A DNA stretch of 64,000 nucleotides. It comes from Anaeramoeba flamelloides. Its lineage: Eukaryota; Metamonada; Anaeramoebidae. A program made the translations under genes and the position numbers. The notes below the pieces were generated by a model. That model saw only the letters and a list, made by a program, of their open reading frames with translations. It was not told the DNA's origin and ran no database searches. Where the stretch lies: the NCBI GenBank assembly GCA_027625915.1, contig JANTQA010000033.1, positions 7,998,001-8,062,000 of the forward strand, in the 5' to 3' direction. How positions within the stretch are numbered: position 1 is the first letter of the stretch; the number at the start of each line of letters is the position of its first letter. Positions 1 to 8,428 of the stretch are shown one piece after another.

Positions 1-1157
1 GTTTGCTTCGAAAACAACTATCAACCAAATTTGCTTTAATGGGTTACAATGGTTCCTTGAAAAGTGAAGAAATAGCGAGATCAAATAAGATCTTCTTTTC
101 TCTTTCATTTGGATACAATGTGATGAATGTGATCGTATTCATTTTATCTTTGTTGTACATTCAAAAAATTGGTTTTGTTTTCGTTTTCTTTTCTTTTTCT
201 TTTTCTTTTTCTTTCTTTTGTTGAGATTCTTTTTATCTTGATAAAGGTATCAAGGAAAGTTTTGGTTGATATCAAATGGGTAAATAGTAAAAATCTGATA
301 ACTCTGAAGGAAAGTTGTTTCAAAAGGTTCTTGGAAGCAATGGTGAATCTTAAATGGATAATTTTAAGATGAAAAATCATTTCAAAAATAGGGTCAGATT
401 TATTTTTTTTCTTTATGGGTTTCTTTTCTCTATTCTTTTATTAGAAATAATAATTAAAACAGAAAAGGGTGTTTTAGACAGTTATTTTTAAGTTTTAAGT
501 TCTGATTTTTCTGGGTTGAGTTTTGGTATTCACTAAATGAGAAACTACAATTTTTTTTCAATCAAAAATTTGCCCCTATTTTTGAAATTAAGCTTAGAAC
601 TTAATATTTAAATAGAAATTTTTATATTTCAATAGATAACTTCAATTATTACAAATATTTTTCTTTAAAATTTGATTTTTAATGGGCCATTGATTTTGAA
701 ATAGAGTTTACTTGCTTCCTTAAGTGATATTCGAGAATTAAAACCTGAAAAATAAATCTTCTCTCAAAAAATTTAATAATATTTTTTTTATTTATATTGT
801 TAATTAATTATTTTTTGTTCTATGGGACATCCAAATGATATAGAATAGTCAGTATTTCGATTAGCTAGTATGAATCCAATTTGACATTTCTTATAGAATT
901 CATTAAATAAGATTTTTTTCTTCAAAAATTGTATTTTGGTAGTCACAAAATTTTTACTTAGTTTTTACATAATTCCCATCTTTTCCTCTTATTGGCCTAT
1001 CTTTAAACAATATTAAATTTTCATTGACAATCACATATTTTCTTTTACCAATAATCAACTTTTCGTTCATAGAAACTAATAATTTCAGATAACCACAAGT
1101 TTTAGAATATAGTTTCATCACTAAATTTTAAAAACCATTTTTTTACTTTTTCTCTAG
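1..1157. other. Intergenic, upstream of NET-domain gene
   Basis: I see no convincing gene. Short open frames near the left edge are low-complexity (Phe/Ser from TTTTCT runs) and carry no motif. At about 585-720 there is a ~130 bp dispersed repeat (…AGATAACTTCAATTATT…). It recurs at about 9000-9115 and, inverted, at about 28010-28135. A strong pyrimidine tract ending in CTCTAG at 1157 looks like a splice acceptor just ahead of the next gene. Confidence 0.6.
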
Positions 1158-1177
1158 CTGTAAGTAAATTGTTAGTT

Positions 1178-3748
1178 ATGTCAAATCACAACGGGAATTC
1201 AACACAAACAAAAACAAAGAAAAAGAACAATAAAAATGTGTATCAAAGAACAAGATATAATAACCAAAACACACAAACAAGAAACTATAACAAAAACCGA
1301 GAATCACTATCAAAAAAAAAAAACAACAAATCTGGATCCTTTCGCAAACTTCCCTCGAAATATCAAAGAAGTTCTTCAGGTTCTGATTTTAGTTCAATTT
1401 CTGATTCATTTTCATTTTCCAATTCTGATTCCTTTTCTTCATCAGATTCAAACGAAGAAATTGAGAATATAATTTCGGAAAGTGTTACTAATTTATCGAA
1501 GAATAGTGATAGGAAAAGAAAAAGAAGAAGTAAAAAAGGAAAAAGTACAAATCTCAAAGGAAAAAATAAATTGAATAAAAAAGACAAACAAAAAGAAAAA
1601 GCAAATGCTATGAGTATCAAATTTAATCAAATAAATAAACTCAAACCAAACAGTACTTTTTATCAACCCTCTAGGATTGAACATTTTTTTCAAGAAGATC
1701 CAGAAATGATCAAAACTTATCTTGGAAAATTCTTTCAAGAAAACCCGAAAACCCGCGATTATGTGACTTTTTTAAAACAAGGCTTTGCAATCTCAGAAAA
1801 ATTATCAATGTCTTTATTATTCTTATTACAAAAAGAAACTTCTTCAGAAGACAGACTGTTTGCTCAAGATCGATCATTAAATAAATTAAGCAACAAAAAG
1901 CAAAATGAAAAGAAAAAAGAAAATACAAACGAAAAGAATGATGAAAATGAAAAAAAAATTCAAAACAACTCTGAAACAAAAAGGATTGACAAAATCAAAA
2001 GTCAGACAACAAACGAAAGTGAAAAAAAAAATGGAACAATTAAAATGCAAACCGAAAGCAACAACATGAACATAAATAAGAAAGATCAAAAACAATCTGA
2101 TAATGAAAATGAATACGAAGATATTTTTTTAAGTCTAAAAGAAATTAGAAAATTAATTCAGCAAATAAATGAACTCTCTCAAGAAGACATGGAGCATGTT
2201 TTGGAAATGGTTTTGTTGTTAAACAACAAGAATATAATTAAAGAAGGCGTAGATTTGGAAAAAATTGTTGAGATTGATTTTCATCAATTAGATAATTCGA
2301 TTTTAATTAAATTAAAAAAATTTGTTGATAATTTGATTCCAGACAGTGAGAGCGAGAGTGAGGATGACGTTAGTGTAAATATTGATACTGAAATTGGCAT
2401 TGGTATGGAATGTGATAGTAATAGTGATATTGATGAAAATGAAAATGAAAAGAAAAAGATCAATACTGGAAATCAAAATAGTCAAATAAAAGATGAAATT
2501 TCTTCTTTAAAAAATGAAGTTATTAATTATGAAAATAATATTAATGGTCAAAAAAAAGAACAAAAAACAGAAAAAATAAACGGCCAAGTTGGTATTAAAA
2601 AGGAAATCAAAGAAAAAACAGAAAAAATTCAAAATGGAAAAGTCAATAATGAAAATGAAGAAATTAATAATGAAAAAAAAACGAATGTCAAGGAAATAGA
2701 AGAAGTGCGTAAAGAAATAAAGATTAAAAAGATAAATACAGAGAAAGTTGAAAATAATCATAATAATTGCAATACAGAGAGGGAAGGTGCCGAACTGGGT
2801 GAGGTCAAGAACGATGATGAGGATATTAACAGTGTCAAAAAAAATACACGTCAAACCACAGAAACTAGTCAACCAAAACCAAAAATTCAAATAATTTCAA
2901 TTTCAAATAAAATGAATAAAAAGGACAATCTCTCAAAGGTTTTAAATGCTAATCAAAACCAAAATACAATACCCCCAAAAAATGAAAATTTCAATTCTAA
3001 TAATATTTTAAATATCAGTTCTATGTCTTCTCCAGTTTTGAACTCATTTCAAAATCAAAATCAAAATCAAAATCCAATTTTTAGTTCAAATAATAATAAT
3101 CACAATAACCACAATCACAATACTATTAGCAATCATAATAGTAATATTAATAACAGTCCACGAGTAATTACAAACACATATACAAATACTTTCCCAATTC
3201 AATTAATTAGAAAAAATCCACAATCCCCTTTAAATAATAATAATAATATAAATAGAACATTAAATCAAAACCATTATCAAAATTTTCAGTTGAATAGCAA
3301 TTTAATGGACAATGAATCTAATTTAAAGCCAACCATTCCAATTAATACATTAAATCAAAAGATTCAATTAAAAAATGATAAAAAAAATCAAACAATAAAG
3401 AAAAATGCCCAATCAAAACCAAAAATTCAAATAATATCAACTTCAAATTTGATAAATAAAAAGGACAATCATCCAAACGTTTTAAATGCTAATCAAAACC
3501 AAATACCCCCAAAAAATGAAAATTTCAATTATAATAATATTTTAAATATCAGTTCCATGTCTTCTCCAGTTTTGAATCCATTTCAAAATCAAAATCAAAA
3601 TCAAAATACAATTTTTAATTCAAATATTAACCATCATAATAATATAATTTTAAATACAAATGTTTTCCCAATTCCAATACAATTAATTAGAAAAAATCAA
3701 CAATCATCTTTAAATAATGATAATACAGATCAGCCTAAAAATAAATAA
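1178..3748 (+). CDS. NET-domain, Asn/Lys-rich protein (BET-like, no bromodomain)
   Basis: This 856-residue protein is probably nuclear. Residues ~1-150 are Ser/Lys/Asn-rich and basic. Residues ~320-388 resemble the NET (extra-terminal) domain of BET proteins: EIRKLIQQINEL, then a hydrophobic helix, then the signature VEIDFHQLD and a final LIKLKKFVDNL helix. In BET proteins this fold binds short basic peptides of chromatin regulators. A Ser/Glu/Asp run (DSESESEDDVS) follows directly, like the SEED region after NET in BET proteins. No bromodomain is present in this open frame. It could lie in an upstream exon, because a pyrimidine-rich acceptor (TTTTTCTCTAG, 1157) sits 20 nt before the ATG. I chose ATG 1178 over the upstream TTG at 1169. 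The C-terminal third is Asn/Gln-rich and holds an internal duplication. NET assignment is moderately sure; role is inferred. Confidence 0.72.
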   Translation: MSNHNGNSTQTKTKKKNNKNVYQRTRYNNQNTQTRNYNKNRESLSKKKNNKSGSFRKLPSKYQRSSSGSDFSSISDSFSFSNSDSFSSSDSNEEIENIISESVTNLSKNSDRKRKRRSKKGKSTNLKGKNKLNKKDKQKEKANAMSIKFNQINKLKPNSTFYQPSRIEHFFQEDPEMIKTYLGKFFQENPKTRDYVTFLKQGFAISEKLSMSLLFLLQKETSSEDRLFAQDRSLNKLSNKKQNEKKKENTNEKNDENEKKIQNNSETKRIDKIKSQTTNESEKKNGTIKMQTESNNMNINKKDQKQSDNENEYEDIFLSLKEIRKLIQQINELSQEDMEHVLEMVLLLNNKNIIKEGVDLEKIVEIDFHQLDNSILIKLKKFVDNLIPDSESESEDDVSVNIDTEIGIGMECDSNSDIDENENEKKKINTGNQNSQIKDEISSLKNEVINYENNINGQKKEQKTEKINGQVGIKKEIKEKTEKIQNGKVNNENEEINNEKKTNVKEIEEVRKEIKIKKINTEKVENNHNNCNTEREGAELGEVKNDDEDINSVKKNTRQTTETSQPKPKIQIISISNKMNKKDNLSKVLNANQNQNTIPPKNENFNSNNILNISSMSSPVLNSFQNQNQNQNPIFSSNNNNHNNHNHNTISNHNSNINNSPRVITNTYTNTFPIQLIRKNPQSPLNNNNNINRTLNQNHYQNFQLNSNLMDNESNLKPTIPINTLNQKIQLKNDKKNQTIKKNAQSKPKIQIISTSNLINKKDNHPNVLNANQNQIPPKNENFNYNNILNISSMSSPVLNPFQNQNQNQNTIFNSNINHHNNIILNTNVFPIPIQLIRKNQQSSLNNDNTDQPKNK
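2867..3718 (+). repeat. Internal ~540-bp tandem duplication in the NET-domain gene
   Basis: Two copies of the same coding segment begin near 2870 and 3411, offset by about 540 bp (about 180 codons). Both contain KPKIQIIS, NKKDN, VLNANQNQ, PPKNENFN, NILNISSMSSPVLN, a run of QNQNQN, and PIQLIRKNxQSxLNN. The copies are in frame and still very similar at DNA level, so the duplication appears recent relative to the rest of the low-complexity tail. This is seen directly in the sequence. Confidence 0.85.
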
Positions 3749-4357
3749 TTTTTAGGATCCATATAATGCTTTTGGTTTCAAAATTGTAAAATTAATATCT
3801 CGATCGGTTGGTAAATATTCTAAAAAAAATAACCAAAAGATGTCTAATTTTAATATTTTTGATCCACTTATTCATTATTAATTATATGTTTGTGTGTTGT
3901 TTGTATATAATTATAATTATATATTTATATATAATTTATATTAGTTACCTAAATTTATTGAATATTCATCGTTATTATTTTTTTTAAAGTTTTTTTTTAG
4001 ATAATTTTTATTTTAATATATAAATATATAAATAAATATAAAACGAGTTTTCCCCGCATTTTTTGTTGTTATTAAGTTAAAATAAGTACAAATTTCATCT
4101 TTTATTATTATTTTTCAAACTTTTGTGAGTCACTATTTTAAAATGACTTACTTTTAATTTATCCAAAAAAAAAAGATGAAGGTTGTTGATATTCTGATAT
4201 GATTGAATTAGGTGTTAGATATAGTTTATTCTCTGAAAGAATTTCAAAACAAGACTTAACAAATAAAAATGATTTAAAAGAATTAAATTAAAGGAAAATC
4301 TAAATATTGTATATTTTTGGATTTTAGAAGATTATTAAAAATAAGAATGAAAAGATT
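3749..4357. other. Intergenic, AT-rich
   Basis: This is the 3' flank of the NET-domain gene. It is very AT-rich, with short TATA-like runs near 3905-3950 and 4015-4050. I see no gene, RNA or element ends before the MITE that starts near 4358. Confidence 0.5.
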
Positions 4358-5204
4358 TATTGATCAAAAATAGTGAAACAGGGAAAAAAAGCTAAAATGG
4401 ATTTTTCATTGGGGACATTACTAAAAATGAAAAGTAAGATCAATTAATAAAAGAATAAATAAATAAATAAATAAATAAAGACAAAATGAAGTATTCAGCA
4501 CAACAATAATGGTTTTTGAGAACCGGTATGGGCCAGTAGCAACACAACCCAGTGTACAATCTGAAGGCAGGGGTTCTATTCCCTTAACCATTATTTCTTA
4601 TTGTTTACCATTTTCTCAAATAGCCACCACGGTGTAATTTTAATTAAAAATCGGGCTTATGCTTCTTAGAACCACTAATTCTTTGAGGAAATCGTTTGAC
4701 CGAATTGAATCTTTTTGACTATTATAAAAAATTGAACCTGAACGAAATTGGAACCAAATCCCTCTCAATTTATGGAGCGGATCCGATTTTGGGAGAAATG
4801 ACCAGCTCTCACTTGGTTCAACAATATCTCTAATTCAAATTAGGGATTCGGGCAAACAGGTGGACTTTTAGTGCCCACTCTTTAATGAAAAAAAAAAAAA
4901 AAAAAACAATAATGGTTTTTTAATATTATCTTTTAGTATGGGGTTTTATTTGATTGATCAATTATTAAAAATTTGTTCAAAAAATTGACTATTTTTGAGA
5001 TCTCCAAAATCACAATAACAATTTCGATAAGAAAGTAGATTTAAATTGTATTTGTTGGTTTGATTGAAAATTATATAATGGATTATTATTAAAAGTTCAT
5101 TGGTTTCTTCTCTTTATTTGATTTTACTTTTCATTTCCAGTAATGTTCCCAATGAAAAATTTTGTTTAGCTTTTTTTCTCTGTCTCACTTTTTTTCCAAA
5201 ACAG
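4358..5204. mobile_element. TAA-type MITE carrying a SINE insertion
   Basis: This belongs to a small inverted-repeat family. The right end reads (rc) CTGTTTTGGAAAAAAAGTGA and then TTCATTGGGAACATTA; the left end near 4358-4440 matches with several differences. Without the nested SINE the element would be about 440 bp, close to its relative at 59541-59972. The interior matches that relative closely (…TTTGATTGATCAATTATTAAAAA…). The right end abuts TAA, as in other copies. No coding capacity; probably mobilised in trans. The left boundary is approximate. Confidence 0.75.
4502..4920 (+). mobile_element. tRNA-derived SINE with target-site duplication
   Basis: The body, 4518-4904, is bounded by a perfect 16-bp duplication (AACAATAATGGTTTTT) at 4502-4517 and 4905-4920. 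It ends in a pure A tail (~19 A, 4888-4906). Near the 5' end lie Pol III promoter-like boxes: an A-box-like TGGGCCAGTAGC (4529-4540, two mismatches from TRGCNNAGYNGG) and a B-box GGTTCTATTCC (4572-4582, one mismatch from GGTTCGANTCC). These have tRNA-like spacing, but no tRNA cloverleaf or acceptor stem is intact, so it is not a tRNA gene. It is more GC-rich than its surroundings. The related MITE at 59.5 kb shows the empty target. Presumably moved by a LINE reverse transcriptase. Confidence 0.88.
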
Positions 5205-6254
5205 TAAGTAAATTTAAAATTTGTTAATTATTTTTTGATAACACAATCGGTGAAATATATTATTTTCTTGGGTATTAGTAGATAAAGTATAAAACCTGAT
5301 TGTGCTTTTAGATTATTTACGATATGTGAAAAATTCGATTTTTCTAAGAATCGACTTAAATCAGAACAATTTGAAACAAAAAAAAAGAAAAAACTTCAGA
5401 CTAGAGTTGATATTTATTAAGAAAATATTTTAAAAAGGTAAAAAATTCCAAAAAAAAAGAAATGTAAAAAAAAGATTTGAGCACATTTTATTGAAACCTT
5501 TTTTAATGTAAAATTTCTCAATTTCTGTTGGAAAAATAAAAATTGTTAACTTTCAGATTATAAAATAAACTCAATTTGAAAAATTTAGGCACGGTTTGAA
5601 CAGTTGAAAGAATAACAATACCATACATTGTATTCAATTTAGAATTGATTTCAATTTTATAAACTATTTCATTTGTTGTCTTTTTTGTTTTGTTTTCATC
5701 TACTTTTTTGAGTTACCTAATCGGTTTCGTTAGATCTGGAATTATTTTTTCGATGGTTGATAGAAGGTTAGTGTTGAGTTTGTTTGTTAGAAAAATCAAA
5801 TGAAATTAGTTGATGGTTTCTTATCATTTGATCGATCAACAATTGTTAGTGAAATTTCAACCAATTTACCAATACGTTTTTTGTTCCGCTCGCTTCATTA
5901 TTTTAGATACACCAATTTTTTATTATAAATCTCATTTATTTCTTCATTTTCTCTCTTTTTCTTATATTTGCTTAAAAATCGATATTTTTACTTTTAATTT
6001 TTAAAAGAAAAGCTATTCTTTGAGTAATAGACTTGCCTAAATTATAGCTGGATAAAAAAATAAAAATAAATCCAGGGTTTCAGATAAAAATAGGGTAATT
6101 TTGAGAGGTCATCTCTCTTTAAAAATAAAAAAATAAAAAAAAGATAGTATTATTTCATTTTAAAATGGATTGTAATTATTGGGAAAGAGTTTAAATAAAT
6201 TAATATTATTTTGCATTATTTTTTTTTTTTTGGATAAATTTATTATATATCCCG

Positions 6255-6840
6255 ACTACAAAAAAAAAAACACTAAAAGGGGAAAACTGATCAAATACCT
6301 TCCATTAAAAAAATTAAAAAAACTAACTGAAAAAATAACAATAAATAAAGTTTCCATTTAACTTTTTCTTGACAACATTTTCTTGTCAAAATAATTTAAT
6401 TCAAAGTTGAAATTACATCTATTTTTATATACAATATCATTTTGAACTAATTTACTTCAACTAATTCAAAATTATGGGAATTTTATTTTCACAAAAGGGA
6501 CTAATTTGATCTTCAAATGTTTTTTTTATTTACAAATGTAAAAATTAAAAAAAAAAGTTATTTAAAAAAGATAAACTCTCTGGAAAAATAACCTAATTTA
6601 ATATATTAACTTATTTTTTAATTTCAAAATTTTCTCAGCCCCATTTTTTGAAAGAAAATAAAAAAAAATCTAAGTCATTTCAAAAAATATTTTTGATATT
6701 CAAAAGTTGAGAGTGTTTTGATTCTAAAAAATCTTATCCCAGTGGTTAATTGAATTAAGTTATAAGACTAGATTTCGAAAAATATTAATCAGAAAAAGTA
6801 AGTGCTTTATTATTTTAAGGACATATTTAATAAAAATTTT
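6255..6840. repeat. ~570-bp dispersed repeat, copy 1
   Basis: This stretch aligns through most of its length with 43430-44010 in the same orientation. Shared landmarks include AAAACTGATCAAATACCTT, ATTATGGGAATTTTATTTTC, AACTCTCTGGAAAA and CAGTGGTTAATTGAATTAAG. I cannot see clean terminal repeats or a target duplication, so the family is undetermined. Confidence 0.7.
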
Positions 6841-6989
6841 ATTATTTAAAATGTGTTTCAGATTTAAAATAATCAATCATATGATTTATGGAAGATTTTA
6901 TTTATTTTGTTCTTCTTTCAAAAATTGTTGATAAATCCAATTAATATTTTTTTAAAAAAAAATAAAAATAAAAAGAATATGAATAAAGA

Positions 6990-7075
6990 TAAGAATAGGA
7001 ATAGGAATAGGAATAGGAATAGGAATAGGAATAAGAATAAGAATAAGAATAGGATTAAGAATAATATAAGAATAC
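6990..7075. repeat. Hexanucleotide (GGAATA)n tract
   Basis: About eight uninterrupted GGAATA units are followed by AAGAAT-type variants. They lie just past the stop codon of the minus-strand tRNA-binding protein gene, so they may sit in its 3' UTR. Confidence 0.85.
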
Positions 7076-7138
7076 GAATGTGAATTTGAATAAGGGTTGA
7101 TTTATTAATAATAGTTTTACTTCTGCTAAGCATTGGTC

Positions 7139-8428
7139 TTATTTAATTTTGCAATTAGTTAATGATTTAGCTTTACAGACACCAAGAGTGGTTTTTAATG
7201 GGTTTCCGTCAAATGTAGCTACGGCTGATTCGTCAGTTTTAAGACCCATCTGCATTGTTTTCCAATATTTTCTTTTTGGGTTCAGTGATTTATCTGGGTC
7301 TGTTGTGATCAAATCACCAATTAAGACCCTTTCACCGACTTTGCTACCTTGAGGTGGTTCAATTATTTCGACTTGGGTGTGGTCTGAATTCGAAGCGGCA
7401 AGGATCATTGCATAACTCCAAACTTGTCTTAACTTTGATTTTTTTAAGTTAGTGATACAGACGATTAGTTTGCCAACGAGCTCTTCATGCTTGTAAAATT
7501 TTCTAATTCCCGAAACAACTTGTCTTGGTTGCTCTTCTCCAAAATCGATAGTTTCAATTAATAAGCTATCAGCGTTTGGGTGGTTTTCAACTTTGATAAT
7601 TTTACCTACTTGCAAGTTGACATGATTAAAGGAATCAGTGGGCATTTCAACTTTCTTTTTTTGTTGTTGTTGTTGGTTGTTTTGGTTTTGTTTTTTTTTT
7701 TGTTGTTGTTGTTTTTTTTTTTGTTCTCTTAATCTTTGGATTTCTTCTTGTGTTGGCTTTTGTCTTTTCCCCTTTCCCCCCTGTTGTTGTTGTTGTTGTT
7801 GGTTCTTTTGGTTTTGGTTTTTTTTTTTTGGTTGCTGTTTAACCTTTGGCTTGATTAGGGATTCAAAATTAAACCCAGTCTGGATGGGGACAAGTGGTAA
7901 TTCTTTTATTCTATTTTTAGAGATGATCGCAAGGTTTTGAAGATGATTGAAGTATCTTGTGACGTTACAAAACCCATTCCTTTGCTGTTCATCAATTTTG
8001 GTTATTAAAAAATGGACAATTGGATAAAGCATCAAATCTGCAAATGTTGGCTCAAAGCTATTGATAAGAAAGACACGATCTGAGAGTTTTTGGTTTAGTT
8101 CACCAAGGGTGGACTTAATATCGGTCTTTTCGCGAAGCACATTCCTTAAATTGTTGACAAATTCCGTCCATTGTGTGATTTCAGATCTTGTATCCTTCTT
8201 TGTGCCAAACCAATTGGAGACATTTTTTTTGCCTTTTAAAGTGGCAACGTGGAGTGCAATTACTTCCTCGCCTTGCACATATTCGCCGTTCGTTTCCAAT
8301 GCTGGAAGAAGGGGTAATGGTAAGTTTTCGGGGATTTCTTGTTCGTATTTCACTTGGAAGGAGAGGATTTGGAAAAGTGTTTTCAAGGAAAGAATTGTTT
8401 GTGGATCTTCAAAGTAAAGAATTGACAT
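7139..8428 (-). CDS. GST-like + EMAPII tRNA-binding protein (AIMP1/Arc1/tRip-like)
   Basis: This 429-residue protein is likely the tRNA-binding scaffold of an aminoacyl-tRNA synthetase complex. Residues ~1-165 look like a GST-type domain (start MSILYFEDPQTILSL; helix SFEPTFADLMLYPIVHFL). A Lys/Gln-rich linker follows (~200-250, with runs of Q and K), which is basic and suited to RNA. Residues ~255-429 are a full EMAPII/Trbp111 OB-fold domain: VNLQVGKIIKVENHPNADSL, QVVSGIRKFY, NLKKSKLRQVWSYAMILAAS and EPPQGSKVGERV. This order matches yeast Arc1p, animal AIMP1 and the apicomplexan tRNA import protein tRip. An in-frame ATG exists at 8551, but the extra 41 residues are Phe-rich low complexity, so I chose ATG 8428. 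Domain calls are secure; complex membership is inferred. Confidence 0.9.
   Translation of the reverse strand: MSILYFEDPQTILSLKTLFQILSFQVKYEQEIPENLPLPLLPALETNGEYVQGEEVIALHVATLKGKKNVSNWFGTKKDTRSEITQWTEFVNNLRNVLREKTDIKSTLGELNQKLSDRVFLINSFEPTFADLMLYPIVHFLITKIDEQQRNGFCNVTRYFNHLQNLAIISKNRIKELPLVPIQTGFNFESLIKPKVKQQPKKKNQNQKNQQQQQQQGGKGKRQKPTQEEIQRLREQKKKQQQQKKKQNQNNQQQQQKKKVEMPTDSFNHVNLQVGKIIKVENHPNADSLLIETIDFGEEQPRQVVSGIRKFYKHEELVGKLIVCITNLKKSKLRQVWSYAMILAASNSDHTQVEIIEPPQGSKVGERVLIGDLITTDPDKSLNPKRKYWKTMQMGLKTDESAVATFDGNPLKTTLGVCKAKSLTNCKIK

Larger units (their letters stand above)
5205..7138. other. Intergenic with dispersed repeats
   Basis: No gene was found. At about 5620-5870 there is an inverted copy of a repeat also seen at 16980-17240, 38920-39150 and 58390-58540 (…TGATCGATCAA… and TCAGATCTAAC…). 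At about 6255-6840 lies the first copy of a ~570-bp repeat that recurs at about 43430-44010. A hexanucleotide tract is annotated separately. Confidence 0.55.

Noticed and set aside
3-224. Open frame at the left edge of the window
   Set aside because: Ends in Phe/Ser low complexity from TTTTCT repeats, shows no motif and has no splice support.
4529-4582. Possible tRNA gene
   Set aside because: A- and B-box-like motifs are present, but there is no cloverleaf or acceptor stem. Target duplication and A tail identify a SINE.
6990-7075. (GGAATA)n as telomere-like repeat
   Set aside because: Short, internal and imperfect, downstream of an ordinary gene; a microsatellite is simpler.
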